Translations under genes and position numbers: made by a program
In this document: piece by piece, positions 9,159-18,309 of the stretch
Numbering within the stretch: the stretch's first letter is position 1
How the letters are laid out: the number at the start of each line of letters is the position of its first letter
NCBI GenBank assembly: GCA_964550165.1
Contig: CAZJYC010000009.1
Location: 1 to 52,349 of the forward strand
DNA: 52,349 bases
Reading direction: 5' to 3'
From: CAZJYC01 sp964550165
GTDB lineage: Bacteria > Acidobacteriota > Aminicenantia > Aminicenantales > Aminicenantaceae
Notes under the pieces: model-generated
Database searches by the model: none
Told to the model about the DNA's origin: nothing
Seen by the model: the letters and a program-made list of their open reading frames with translations, nothing else

Positions 9159-10403
9159 ATGCAAAAAGCAAAACATTCCTTCAGATATCTGCTTGCTTTT
9201 ATATTTTTATCCGTCCTGACAGGGCAGCTGGCTATCTTTCCCTGCACCGTGGCCGTGGTCTCGGGAAAGGCGACCCCAGACGGGAGGCCTTTGCTCTGGA
9301 AAAACCGGGACACATCTGTCCTGGATAACAAGATCGCTTACTTCAAAGGCGATAAATACAGCTTCATCGGGCTGGTTGATGCCAGGGATAAAGGGCTGAA
9401 TAACGTCTGGGCCGGCATCAACACCGAAGGCTTTGCCATCATGAATTCCGCTTCGGGCGACCTGGCTCCCAACGATGCGGGCATGAATGAGAACGGAAGC
9501 TTTATGAAGATGGCCCTCGGAGAATGCGCCAACACTTCTGATTTTGAAAATCTTCTCCAGCGAACAAACGGAAAGCGTAAAGTCGGAGCCAATTTTGGCA
9601 TCATCGACGCTGAAGGGAATGCCTGCATCTATGAAACCAGCCGAGCAGGCTATCAAAAATTTGATGCCAACGACCCTAAGGCTGCTCCTCGTGGATATGT
9701 CATCCGCACAAACTATGCTTTCACCGCGCCGAAGAAAGACACGGGCGGGGGCTACATCCGCTTTGAAAGAGCCTCGCGGCTTTTCCAGGACGCCTCAGAT
9801 GAAGGACAGCTCAACTATAAGTTCATCCTTCGGCAAGCCGCCAGAGACCTGGTGAACGAAAAGCTCCACTCGTTTCCTCTTTCCAATCCCAGCGCCCACG
9901 ACCCTGACTCGCCTCTTTTTGTCAACACCAACGACACCATCAACCGCAATTCGACTGCTTCTGTTGCCCTTTTCCACGGCGTCACCGAGCGGGAAAAGGC
10001 CTATCTCGCCACGATGTGGGTCATCCTCGGCCAGCCGGTCTGCTCGGTGGCTGTCCCTCTGTGGGCCAGCGTGGATGCCATTCCTGAAGCGCTCAATGGT
10101 CCTGGAAATTCGCCTCTGAATGACTTCTCCAGGGCGTTGGCTGACTATCTTTATCCTGAGAAGAGGGGCCACATGAACCAGTATCTCAGCGTAACCAGGC
10201 TGGTTCAGTACGACGGAGAAGGAGTATTGAACAAGCTATTGAAGATTGAAAATCAGGTTTTTGCCGAGACCGAAGCGAAAATGAAAGAATGGGAAAAGAG
10301 AAAGCCGGATAAGAAAGAACTCGCCGATTTTGAAAGGAAAATAGCCGAATGGGCGTTTGTATCCTTGAAAAGCTCTTTCCCTGAAGCAAAAGCCAGAAAC
10401 TGA
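9159..10403 (+). CDS. Secreted Ntn-hydrolase, C45/choloylglycine-hydrolase-like
   Basis: N-terminal-nucleophile hydrolase of the acyl-CoA:6-APA acyltransferase-like (peptidase C45) superfamily, 414 residues. An export signal covers about residues 1-28; the next residue is C29 in FPCTVAVVSGKA, the expected nucleophile exposed when the leader is removed. KNRDTS (about 49-54), GINTEGFAIMNSA and NFGIIDAEGNACIYET are conserved strands of the fold. GAAGGAGG precedes the ATG. Relatives hydrolyse amide bonds in acyl-amino acids, penicillins or bile salts; the substrate is unknown. It closes a same-strand run of secreted hydrolases (5136-10403), with a 33-base gap to the deacetylase gene. Confidence 0.8.
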   Translation: MQKAKHSFRYLLAFIFLSVLTGQLAIFPCTVAVVSGKATPDGRPLLWKNRDTSVLDNKIAYFKGDKYSFIGLVDARDKGLNNVWAGINTEGFAIMNSASGDLAPNDAGMNENGSFMKMALGECANTSDFENLLQRTNGKRKVGANFGIIDAEGNACIYETSRAGYQKFDANDPKAAPRGYVIRTNYAFTAPKKDTGGGYIRFERASRLFQDASDEGQLNYKFILRQAARDLVNEKLHSFPLSNPSAHDPDSPLFVNTNDTINRNSTASVALFHGVTEREKAYLATMWVILGQPVCSVAVPLWASVDAIPEALNGPGNSPLNDFSRALADYLYPEKRGHMNQYLSVTRLVQYDGEGVLNKLLKIENQVFAETEAKMKEWEKRKPDKKELADFERKIAEWAFVSLKSSFPEAKARN

Positions 10404-10563
10404 TAGAAAAGTCTTCAAACTCTGCCACTCCGGGTTTTAAAAAATGATCTAAAGTTTTATTTTGGCTCAAAATCGCAGTGTCCATCATAAATCCTCTATG
10501 GATTGGCTTTTACAGGACGTTTGAAAATAGAAGGCCTTCTCTGAATTACAGCTTTCCATAATA

Positions 10564-11919
10564 TTAATTCTTTGACAGGCGGTCGATTTTTCTCACATAC
10601 TCGTCGGCATCGAACTTTTTCCTGAGGCCGCCCTCGCTCATCGACCTCACCTTGCCGAAAACAGGCCTTTCAGGCCAAGGCCTATCATGCTTCCCGAAGC
10701 ACCAGGCCACTCCCGTAAACCCGTTTGGGTCTCTGCCGTCCAGCTCGTACTTGTTGTTGAGGTAGAGGGCAATCTTGAAAGCTTCCTCGGGTCCCTTGCT
10801 CCATTCAAGAATCTTCTTCCCCCAGTACATCCTCATGTAGCCGTGCATCTTGCCCGTTAAGACCATCTCCTTCTGGGCGGCATTCCAGTAAGGGTCATGG
10901 GTCCGGGCATTCTCAAAATCCGCCAGGCTGTAGGCATATTCCCTCTTATCTTTTTCATGCTCCTTGAGCGTGTTCCGGCACCATTCCGGAAGCGCCTGGA
11001 AATGGTCGTAGCGCGAGTTGTAAAAGACGAAGTTCATGCTTAATTCTCTTCTGACGATGAGCTCCTCAAGATAGGACTCCCGTCCGGGGCTTTTTCTTTC
11101 CCTGATTTTCAGAGTGATGTACAAAGGAGAGATCTGGCCGAAATGGAGATAAGGGCTCATGCGGGAGACCGCGTCGGTTGTGAGATCATTCCTCAATTCC
11201 GGATATTTATCCAATTTATTTTCGATAAAGTCTTTCAAAAGCTTCTTCGCCTGAGATGTCCCTCCCATAAAATATTTAACTCCTTGAACGCTGCGGTCGA
11301 TATTTAAACGGGCCAAAGCCTTCCGGACATCGTCGATATCAAAAGAGTCGAACTTCAAATTCAGCGAGTCCTTCCTCACTTTTATCTGTTTGAGAGGAAG
11401 AAGATAATCGGAAAGCTTTTTGTTGATCTTCGGCCTGAAAGTCGCAGCCGTGTATTCTTCTTTAGGGGAAGCCTCTTCCACAGGAACGACGACATCGCTT
11501 TCCACCTGAATCAAAGGGCAGCCGATTGCCCCGGCCGCAGACCTCCGCCACATCCTCTGGATTCTGGTGTAGCCGCGGTCGACGACGGTCAGGCAAGCAT
11601 CCCTGGCCAGTTCAACAACTCCTATTTCTGGGGATTTGTGCCAGACGACCATGGTTATTCCGCGCTCTTCCAAGGACTTCTTCACCTCTCTCAATCCCTG
11701 GATCATAAATGCATAATGCCTCTCGTTTGCCTCAGGGTAGTTATCTGTGAGCCCGAAGTAAACCACAAGAGGCTTGCTCAATTCGTTCGCCTGATGGATG
11801 GCGTACTCCAAGGCATGGTTGTATTCTGTCCTTTGCGAAGCCTGCATCCAGTAAACGACAAATTTCCGGTATCGGACCGGCTCTTTGTTCAGGTATTTTA
11901 TGCGTTCTTTCTGGACCAC
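10564..11919 (-). CDS. phr: Class II deoxyribodipyrimidine photolyase
   Basis: FAD-dependent, light-driven repair of cyclobutane pyrimidine dimers. The class II signature is clear: VVYWMQASQRTEYNHALEYA near the N terminus, GMxR-like VDRGYTRIQRMWR, then the FAD-binding helices with EELIVRRELSMNFVFYN, HDPYWNAAQKEM, GKMHGYMRMYWGKKILEW and DGRDPNGFTGVAWCFGKHDR. The frame stays open up to a TTG at 11967, but class II enzymes usually begin close to the QKERIKYLN stretch, so the GTG at 11919 is chosen; neither has a good ribosome site and the start is uncertain. It lies 149 bases downstream of recA on the same strand and may be read from it. An intact gene suggests the organism or its ancestors met light. 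Confidence 0.94.
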   Translation of the reverse strand: MVQKERIKYLNKEPVRYRKFVVYWMQASQRTEYNHALEYAIHQANELSKPLVVYFGLTDNYPEANERHYAFMIQGLREVKKSLEERGITMVVWHKSPEIGVVELARDACLTVVDRGYTRIQRMWRRSAAGAIGCPLIQVESDVVVPVEEASPKEEYTAATFRPKINKKLSDYLLPLKQIKVRKDSLNLKFDSFDIDDVRKALARLNIDRSVQGVKYFMGGTSQAKKLLKDFIENKLDKYPELRNDLTTDAVSRMSPYLHFGQISPLYITLKIRERKSPGRESYLEELIVRRELSMNFVFYNSRYDHFQALPEWCRNTLKEHEKDKREYAYSLADFENARTHDPYWNAAQKEMVLTGKMHGYMRMYWGKKILEWSKGPEEAFKIALYLNNKYELDGRDPNGFTGVAWCFGKHDRPWPERPVFGKVRSMSEGGLRKKFDADEYVRKIDRLSKN

Positions 11920-12068
11920 GGCACATTTGTTTTCATTTTGAAAAGTTAGCTGATGATAAGGCAACAAAAAGTCATTAGATCATTGTCGCGAGCGGCCAAC
12001 GAGAATAAAACTGCAAATCCTGGTAATAAATTTGAGGCCGGCGAAAAATCAAGATATTTCTAAAAGAA

Positions 12069-13202
12069 CTATTTCCCTACTGTTTTCTCAGCTCTCTCTG
12101 CGGGTTTTTCCGCTCCGTCTACAGCTCTCTCAGCTTTCTCGGCGGCTTTTTCGGCAGGCTCTTCAGCTCCTTTCTCAGCAGGCAGAAGTCTCATTCTCTT
12201 CCGAATCTCAACGTCAAGCTCTGCGGCCAGGTCCGTATTTTCCTTTAAGAGCTTTTTGACATTCTCCCTGCCCTGTCCCAATCGCTCTCCCTTGTAGGAA
12301 AACCAGGTGCCGGTCTTTTCGATGACTCCCGTCTCAACTCCGCAGTCAATCAAATCACCCTCTCTGGAGATTCCCTCGCCGTAAATGATGTCAAACTGAG
12401 CCTCCCGGAAAGGAGGGGCCATCTTATTCTTGACAACCTTGACCTTCACTCTGTTTCCAATGACCTGGTCGCCTTCTTTGAGGGAGGTCAGCCTCCGGAT
12501 GTCAATCCTGAGTGATGCGTAAAATTTCAGTGCTCTCCCTCCTGTTGTTGTCTCGGGGCTACCCAGGAAAAATCCAATTTTTTCTCTGATCTGGTTGACG
12601 AAGATAAAGCATGTCTTTGAACGGCTGACAATGGCTGTCAGCTTTCTCAGCGCCTGGGACATGAGGCGGGCCTGAAGACCCATGTGGGCATCTCCCATTT
12701 CCCCTTCAAGCTCTGCTTTGGGCACCAGCGCAGCCACAGAATCGACGACGATCACGTCTACCGCTCCGCTGCGCACAAGAACCTCGGCAATCTCCAGGGC
12801 CTGCTCTCCATAATCGGGCTGAGAGATGAGAAGGCTGTCCACATCCACTCCGACGCTGGCAGCATAATTCGGGTCGAGTGCATGCTCCGCATCGATAAAG
12901 GCAGCCTGGCCACCCAGTTTCTGGGCTTCGGCGATGACATGAAGAGCTAAGGTCGTTTTTCCCGTCGCCTCAGGCCCGAAGACCTCGACAACCCTTCCTC
13001 GTGGAAATCCTCCTATGCCCAGGCTCATATCAAAAGAGATGGAGCCAGTCGGAATTGCAGGAATTTTGACGGCTGCCTCCCTCTGACCGAGCTTCATCAC
13101 CGCTCCTTTGCCGAACTGCTTTTCTATCTGGGAAAGAGCAGCCTCGATGGCTTTGTCCCTCGATGCCTGTTTTTCTGCGCTTTCGGTTTGCCGAGTAGAC
13201 AT
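12069..13202 (-). CDS. recA: Recombinase A
   Basis: Central strand-exchange ATPase of homologous recombination and SOS induction. Walker A is GPEATGKTT, Walker B VIVVDSVAAL; the L1 region has GEMGDAHMGLQARLMSQALR and the L2 region GSPETTTGGRALKFYAS. Start ATG at 13202, with GGGGAGG five bases upstream, is preferred over ATG 13220. Length is 377 residues. The C-terminal tail (about the last 40 residues) is an Ala/Glu/Lys-rich imperfect repeat (AEKxAE, AERAVDGAEKPAERAEK), longer and more basic than the acidic tail of E. coli RecA. No convincing LexA box was seen upstream. Confidence 0.98.
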   Translation of the reverse strand: MSTRQTESAEKQASRDKAIEAALSQIEKQFGKGAVMKLGQREAAVKIPAIPTGSISFDMSLGIGGFPRGRVVEVFGPEATGKTTLALHVIAEAQKLGGQAAFIDAEHALDPNYAASVGVDVDSLLISQPDYGEQALEIAEVLVRSGAVDVIVVDSVAALVPKAELEGEMGDAHMGLQARLMSQALRKLTAIVSRSKTCFIFVNQIREKIGFFLGSPETTTGGRALKFYASLRIDIRRLTSLKEGDQVIGNRVKVKVVKNKMAPPFREAQFDIIYGEGISREGDLIDCGVETGVIEKTGTWFSYKGERLGQGRENVKKLLKENTDLAAELDVEIRKRMRLLPAEKGAEEPAEKAAEKAERAVDGAEKPAERAEKTVGK

Positions 13203-13236
13203 TTTAACCTCCCCAATCATAAGGGTCTTTAAAACA

Positions 13237-13267
13237 ATTATACATTTATTTTATACCTTTTTATCAA
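13237..13267 (-). promoter_or_regulatory. Possible recA promoter
   Basis: On the - strand a perfect TATAAT (13242-13237) lies 34 bases ahead of the recA start, preceded by TTGATA (13267-13262) at a rather long 19-base spacing, in an A/T-rich stretch. The -10 is convincing, the -35 only tentative. Confidence 0.4.
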
Positions 13268-13405
13268 GAGCTCTGTCTTCTTTGCTGATTGTGCCTTTTT
13301 ATATCTTTAAATAACGGCCATAAAGCAAAGCGAACAGTTGCCCCAAAAATTAACGCTCAGCACTTCCTGATCATCTCACACGGCCCGCTTCACATTCTGT
13401 TTGTT

Positions 13406-14257
13406 CTACTTGCTGTAGTCGTAGAATCCCTTTCCTGTTTTCCGGCCGAGATAGCCGGCATCCACCACCTTTCTCAACAACGGGCACGGCCTGTATTTTG
13501 GGTCTTTAAAGCCCTCATAAAGAACTTCCATGATACTCAAACAGACATCCAGCCCGATAAGGTCGGCTAAGGTCAAAGGTCCCATGGGATGGTTCATGCC
13601 CAGCTTCATCACCGTGTCGATGGCTTCGGCCGTGCCCACGCCCTCCATCAGGGCATAAACAGCTTCGTTGATCATAGGGATCAAAATCCGGTTGGCGATG
13701 AACCCGGGAAAATCATTCGCCTCAACCGGAACCTTGCCCATTTTCTCGGCGAGGATTTTCACCTGGTCGAACGTTTCCCGGGATGTGGCTATCCCCTTGA
13801 TCAGTTCCACCAGAGTCATCAGCGGGACAGGATTCATGAAATGCATGCCCATGAACTGCGACGGCCGTTTGGTCAAGGCGGCAAGGCGCGTTATGGATAT
13901 GGAAGACGTGTTGGACGTCACGATGACTGAAGAAGCAAGCAGCTTGTCGAGCTCCTGAAGGACTTTTTTCTTGACTTCAAAGTCTTCAAAGACAGCTTCG
14001 ACAACAAACTCAGCCTCCTTGAGGTCTGAAAGCTTTGCCGACATCTTGATGCGAGATAATATTTTGTCTTTACCCTCTGCTAATTTCCCTTTCTCGATGA
14101 GTTTGGCCAGGCTTTTCTCCATCGTGGCCAGGGAGCGCTTGAGCAAATCCTCGCTGACATCGTTCAGAACGACTTCAAAGCCTGAGGACGCTGCGACCTG
14201 GGCGATGCCTGTGCCCATGGTCCCTGCGCCAACAACTCCTATTTTGTTGATTGCCAT
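13406..14257 (-). CDS. 3-hydroxybutyryl-CoA (3-hydroxyacyl-CoA) dehydrogenase
   Basis: NAD-dependent oxidation/reduction of 3-hydroxyacyl-CoA, used in beta-oxidation or butyrate-type pathways. 283 residues, the usual size of the stand-alone enzyme. The NAD-binding motif GVVGAGTMGTGIAQ begins at residue 6; MGMHFMNPVPLM carries the catalytic His; NDFPGFIANRILIPMINEA and DTVMKLGMNHPMGPLTLADLIGLD form the C-terminal dimer domain. The start at 14257 has a strong GGAGGAG site; the longer frame to 14329 runs back into the thiolase gene and is rejected. It lies 13 bases downstream of the thiolase gene, so the two are co-transcribed: together they interconvert two acetyl-CoA and 3-hydroxybutyryl-CoA. 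Confidence 0.95.
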   Translation of the reverse strand: MAINKIGVVGAGTMGTGIAQVAASSGFEVVLNDVSEDLLKRSLATMEKSLAKLIEKGKLAEGKDKILSRIKMSAKLSDLKEAEFVVEAVFEDFEVKKKVLQELDKLLASSVIVTSNTSSISITRLAALTKRPSQFMGMHFMNPVPLMTLVELIKGIATSRETFDQVKILAEKMGKVPVEANDFPGFIANRILIPMINEAVYALMEGVGTAEAIDTVMKLGMNHPMGPLTLADLIGLDVCLSIMEVLYEGFKDPKYRPCPLLRKVVDAGYLGRKTGKGFYDYSK

Positions 14258-14270
14258 CTCTCCTCCTCGC

Positions 14271-15461
14271 TCAAACCATCTCCACAGCCATGGCCACTGC
14301 GTCCCCGCCGCCCAGACAGAGAGCGGCAATGCCTTTCTTGTAGCCTCTGTGTTTCAAAGCGTAGACAAGAGTGGTCAAAATCCGTACTCCTGTGGCTCCG
14401 ATGGGGTGGCCCAAAGCCACAGCGCCTCCATGAACATTGACCTTTTCCCTGTCCACACCCAGCTCTTTGATCAGCACCACAAGCTGGGCTGAAAAAGCTT
14501 CGTTGATTTCAAAAAGGTCGACATCCTTGATTTTCCAGCCAACATTGGCCAGTAGCTTTTCTATGGCTCTTTTGGGCGCATACATCACCATCGACGGCTC
14601 CACGCCGTTGCTCGTGTAGCCTAAAATTTTGGCCATGGGTTCGAGTTTCTTCTCCTTGACAGCCTCATCGGAAGCGACGACAACAGCCGCTGCGCCGTCG
14701 TTGAGGCTTGAGGCGTTTCCGGCGGTCACCGTGCCATCCTTCTTAAAAACAGGCTTCAAGCTGGCCAGCTTCTCCAGTGTCGTATCTTTCCTCGGCCCTT
14801 CGTCGACGGCGAACAGTAGCGGCTCGCCTTTTTTCTGGGGAATTTCCACGGGAATAACCTCATTCTTGAAATAGCCTTTCTCGATGGCCTGAATGGCTTT
14901 CTGATGGCTGCTCAGTGCATACTTATCCTGCTCCTCCCGGGTCGCCCCGAATTTTTCGGCGACGACCTCTCCGGTCATGCCCATGTGATAGTTGTTAAAA
15001 GCGCACCAGAGGCCGTCGAGGATCATGGAGTCATTCATCTGCATATCGCCGAACTTGACTCCCTCCCTCACGCCCCAGACAAGATGAGGGGCCTGGCTCA
15101 TGCTCTCCATCCCGCCAGCGACGATGATGTTTTTCTCCTCGAGCCAGATGGCCTGGGCAGCCAGAGCTGCAGCCTTCAGAGCTGAACCGCAGACCTTGTT
15201 CACTGCAAAACAGCTCACCGTGTAAGGAATTCCGCCTTTCGCAGCCGCCTGTTTGGCCGGAGCCTGCCCGATACCCGCAGAAACCACATTGCCCACGATG
15301 ACTTCGTCGACGTCTTCGCCCTTAATCCCGGCTCTTTTCACGGCTTCCTTGATAGCAATCCCTCCTAAATCCGTTGCTTTAAAATTCTTTAGAGCCCCTA
15401 AAAAATTGCCGATCGCCGTGCGAGCGGCGCTGACGATAAAAACATCTCTCAATTCACACAT
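14271..15461 (-). CDS. Acetyl-CoA C-acetyltransferase (thiolase)
   Basis: Condenses two acetyl-CoA to acetoacetyl-CoA or performs the reverse thiolysis. 396 residues, typical length. The acyl-enzyme Cys is C91 in NKVCGSALKA; the base His is H352 in ALGHPIGATG; the second catalytic Cys is C382 in CLGGGDAVAMAVE (the family usually has CxGGGQG, so Gln-Gly is replaced by Asp-Ala). NEAFSAQLV is also conserved. AAAGG lies about 9 bases before the ATG. First gene of a two-gene operon with the dehydrogenase. Substrate chain length cannot be set from sequence. Confidence 0.94.
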   Translation of the reverse strand: MCELRDVFIVSAARTAIGNFLGALKNFKATDLGGIAIKEAVKRAGIKGEDVDEVIVGNVVSAGIGQAPAKQAAAKGGIPYTVSCFAVNKVCGSALKAAALAAQAIWLEEKNIIVAGGMESMSQAPHLVWGVREGVKFGDMQMNDSMILDGLWCAFNNYHMGMTGEVVAEKFGATREEQDKYALSSHQKAIQAIEKGYFKNEVIPVEIPQKKGEPLLFAVDEGPRKDTTLEKLASLKPVFKKDGTVTAGNASSLNDGAAAVVVASDEAVKEKKLEPMAKILGYTSNGVEPSMVMYAPKRAIEKLLANVGWKIKDVDLFEINEAFSAQLVVLIKELGVDREKVNVHGGAVALGHPIGATGVRILTTLVYALKHRGYKKGIAALCLGGGDAVAMAVEMV

Positions 15462-15540
15462 AGATTAAGCCTTTCATCATGAATTTAAAATTATGACATC
15501 TCACTTTTATCACAACTGAAAGATGGTGTAAATACAAACA

Positions 15541-15565
15541 GACAAAAAAGAGGACTCTTTTTGTC
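15541..15565. promoter_or_regulatory. Hairpin/dyad between thiolase and formate-THF ligase genes
   Basis: Arms at 15541-15552 (GACAAAAAAGAG) and 15555-15565 (CTCTTTTTGTC) pair over 11 positions with one bulged base and a two-base gap. It lies 80-105 bases upstream of the thiolase start. It could be an operator for the fatty-acid-type operon; the T-run in its arm also resembles a weak terminator. Confidence 0.35.
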
Positions 15566-15645
15566 CAAATCGATTACGACAACTTTCTGCACTAATGTGT
15601 TGATATTAAAAACATTAAGCAGATTTAAAAAATCAACGTCGGGAC

Positions 15646-15667
15646 AGCAGTAGGACTGTCCTATTTT
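15646..15667. terminator. Hairpin after the formate-THF ligase gene
   Basis: GGACAG and CTGTCC arms with an 8-base loop lie immediately 3' of the fhs stop codon; on the - strand a T-run follows about 10 bases later. The spacing is not ideal for an intrinsic terminator. Confidence 0.35.
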
Positions 15668-15670
15668 TTG

Positions 15671-17341
15671 TCAGGAAAGGCCTGTTATCTCCCCGTCATC
15701 GGCGACATCGACCCGCTCGGCTGCCGGAGATTTCGGCAGCCCGGGCATGGTCATGATGTCGCCGCAGTAAACGACCACAAAGCCTGCGCCTGAGCTGAGG
15801 GAGGTATCGGTGACAATAACGGTGAAATCCTTTGGCCTTCCCAGAGCCTCGTCATCCGCGGAAAGGGAATACTGCGTTTTGGCGATACAAACAGGCAGAT
15901 TCCTGAATCCATCGTTTTCAATTCTCTGAATTTTTCTCCTTATTTTCCCCTCCATGGCCACAGAAGCTGCGCCGTAAATCTTCCTGGCCACCACTTCGAT
16001 TTTGTCCAGGAGCGGCATCTCCAGAGGATAGAGGAACTGGAAACTGCGCTCATCGTTCTCCATGGCTTGAAGAACCTGCCGGGCTAGTTCCACTCCTCCC
16101 TGGCCTCCCTGGCCGTAGACATCGCTTAAGGCTGCGCCTGCTTTTTCGTTCTGGCATAAATCAAAGACCTTTTTTATCTCCTGAGATGTATCGGCCGGGA
16201 ATCTGTTTATGGCCACAACAAAAGGAACGCCAAAAATCCGCAAGTTTTCGATGTGCTTCTGGAGGTTAGCAAATCCCCGTTCAACGGCTTCCACGTTTTG
16301 TTCATTGACTTCCTCGAGCTTAACCCCACCGTGAAGCTTCAGGGCCCTGAGCGTTGCGACCAGAACACAGGCATCGGGCGGAGGGATATGGCCTGTCCTG
16401 ACAACGATATCGAAAAATTTCTCTGCGCCGAGTTCCGAGGCAAAGCCTGTCTCGGTGACGACGAAATCGGCGAGATGGAGGGCCATCCGCGTGGCAATCA
16501 CGGAATTTGTTCCGTGGGCGATGTTGGCAAAGGGGCCACCGTGGATCAGGGCTGGTGTCCCTTCTAATGTCTGGACAAGATTTGGCTGGATGGCATCCTT
16601 GAGCAGAGCCGCCATCGACCCTTCGGCCTTCAGGTCGCGGGCAAAAACGGGTTTGTTCTCCGGCGAATAGCCGACGAAGATGTTCCCCAGCTTTTGCTTT
16701 AAATCCCTCAAATTTTCCGAGAGGCACAAAATGGCCATAATCTCAGAGGCTGCTGTTATGTCAAAACCTGTCTCTCTGGCTATTCCCCGAAGAGGGCCTC
16801 CGATACCCACCACAATTTCCCGCAAAACACGGTCATCCATGTCCATGACTCTCTTCCAGGCCACATTGCGGCAGTCGAAAAGCCCGCAGGCTCCGTCAAA
16901 ATGGAGGCGGTTGTCGACCATGGCTGCCAGCAGGTTGTGCGCGGCTGTCACGGCATGAATATCTCCTGTGAAATGGAGGTTGATCTCCTCCCTGGGCATG
17001 ACCTGGGCGTATCCTCCTCCTGTTGCGCCGCCTTTCATCCCGAAGACAGGGCCCAGCGACGGCTCTCTCAAAGCCACAACCGCCTTTTTCCCCAATCGGC
17101 TCAGGGCATCAGCCAGGCCGATAGACGTTGTGGTTTTGCCTTCTCCGGCTGGAGTGGGCGTCATAGCTGTGACCATGACCAGCTTTCCTCTTTTGCCTTC
17201 CCTTTTTTGCATCACTTCCGGGGAAACTTTTGCTTTATATTTGCCGTATTTTTCCAGATAGTGTTCCTCTATTCCAAGCTTTTGAGCAATTTCTTCGATG
17301 GGCTTCATCCTGACCTTTTTTGCGATCTCGGCATCTTGCAT
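15671..17341 (-). CDS. fhs: Formate--tetrahydrofolate ligase
   Basis: ATP-dependent formation of 10-formyl-tetrahydrofolate, feeding purine synthesis or the methyl branch of the reductive acetyl-CoA pathway; cytoplasmic. 556 residues, normal length. P-loop region at residues 61-73 (TPTPAGEGKTTTS), REPSLGPVFGMKGGATGGGY (substrate loops), NLHFTGDIHAVTAAHNLLAA and GGPFANIAHGTNS are all family hallmarks. AAGGAG precedes the ATG. It starts 13 bases after radC on the same strand. No other acetyl-CoA-pathway gene lies nearby, so acetogenesis cannot be claimed. Confidence 0.98.
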   Translation of the reverse strand: MQDAEIAKKVRMKPIEEIAQKLGIEEHYLEKYGKYKAKVSPEVMQKREGKRGKLVMVTAMTPTPAGEGKTTTSIGLADALSRLGKKAVVALREPSLGPVFGMKGGATGGGYAQVMPREEINLHFTGDIHAVTAAHNLLAAMVDNRLHFDGACGLFDCRNVAWKRVMDMDDRVLREIVVGIGGPLRGIARETGFDITAASEIMAILCLSENLRDLKQKLGNIFVGYSPENKPVFARDLKAEGSMAALLKDAIQPNLVQTLEGTPALIHGGPFANIAHGTNSVIATRMALHLADFVVTETGFASELGAEKFFDIVVRTGHIPPPDACVLVATLRALKLHGGVKLEEVNEQNVEAVERGFANLQKHIENLRIFGVPFVVAINRFPADTSQEIKKVFDLCQNEKAGAALSDVYGQGGQGGVELARQVLQAMENDERSFQFLYPLEMPLLDKIEVVARKIYGAASVAMEGKIRRKIQRIENDGFRNLPVCIAKTQYSLSADDEALGRPKDFTVIVTDTSLSSGAGFVVVYCGDIMTMPGLPKSPAAERVDVADDGEITGLS

Positions 17342-17354
17342 GGCATGCTCCTTA

Positions 17355-18104
17355 CTATTTTTTTGTGCTTCTCATCTCAAAATTTTGAAACATTATATCA
17401 TATTCTTCGATCAATCCCTCGTCAGCGAAGCTAAAATAGCGGTTATTGCCGATGATGATGTGGTCCAGGACCTTGAGCTGCATGACATTGGCCGCAAAAA
17501 CAAGCTCCTTGGTGATGACCCTGTCGCTGGCCGAAGGCTCAGGATCGCCCGAAGGATGGTTGTGGACAAAAATCAAAGAGGAGGAATCGCACCTTAAAGC
17601 TTCTTTCATGATTTCCCTGGGATAGACAGCGCTCGAATCGACCGTGCCCTCGAAAACTGTCTTTTCTTTAAGGATCTGGTTTTTGGCATCAAGGAAAAGG
17701 ACTTTAAACTTTTCTTTTTTCAAATCCCTGAGCGCATGAAAAAGATAGTCAAAGACTTCTTTCGAGGAGTGACAGTACGGTCTGCTCATCATTTTCTCTT
17801 TGAGGAAAAGGCGAGAAACCTCCTGGACAAGACGGAGGCCAAAAATATTGTGAGGGCCAATTCCCTTAATCTCCTGCAGCTCCTCGGCAGGCGCTTCCAT
17901 TATTCCCCTCAAGGAATGGAATCGCTTCAACGCTTCCTTGGCCTGCGGCTTGCAATCCCTGCGCGGCGTGCCTAAAGTCAGAAGAAGCTCGATGACTTCA
18001 TAATCCAGAAATCCTGAGAATCCTCCTTTAATAAATTTCTCTCGGAGTCTTCGCCTGTGTCCCTGGTGTGAATTAAGGTCATTTTTCTTCGAGGACTCAC
18101 CCAT
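17355..18104 (-). CDS. radC: RadC-family JAB/MPN domain protein
   Basis: 249 residues: an N-terminal helix-hairpin-helix part (about 30-95, EIKGIGPHNIFGL) and a C-terminal JAMM metalloprotease-like domain (about 108-230). The zinc-site pattern is complete: E152 in FEGTVDSS, H181-N-H183-PSGDPEPSASD194. RadC proteins were once tied to recombination repair, but their true role is unsettled. The gene is divergent from the beta-barrel gene at 18310 and lies 13 bases ahead of fhs. Confidence 0.94.
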   Translation of the reverse strand: MGESSKKNDLNSHQGHRRRLREKFIKGGFSGFLDYEVIELLLTLGTPRRDCKPQAKEALKRFHSLRGIMEAPAEELQEIKGIGPHNIFGLRLVQEVSRLFLKEKMMSRPYCHSSKEVFDYLFHALRDLKKEKFKVLFLDAKNQILKEKTVFEGTVDSSAVYPREIMKEALRCDSSSLIFVHNHPSGDPEPSASDRVITKELVFAANVMQLKVLDHIIIGNNRYFSFADEGLIEEYDIMFQNFEMRSTKK

Positions 18105-18309
18105 GATTTTCTCTTCGCAACCAGAGAATATGACGCCATAGAGACAGAAAATTTCGCACCAGTGGCTGTGTTCTATTCAGGCCAAACAAGAACAAACGAA
18201 AAAATTTCAGAGGAAAGTTGACCCCTTCCCTCCAAAAATATAAGATAACCATCCCAGTGAGGGAAAAAGTTACGGAAGACAGCTATCAACCCGGGAGAGG
18301 AGGACCTTC

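Noticed and set aside
13203..13320. LexA/SOS box upstream of recA
   Set aside because: Neither a CTG-N10-CAG nor a GAAC-N4-GTTC palindrome could be found at a sensible distance from the promoter.
14258..14329. N-terminal extension of the hydroxyacyl-CoA dehydrogenase
   Set aside because: It is read from inside the thiolase gene, is Trp-rich and unlike any family member; a strong ribosome site marks the later ATG.
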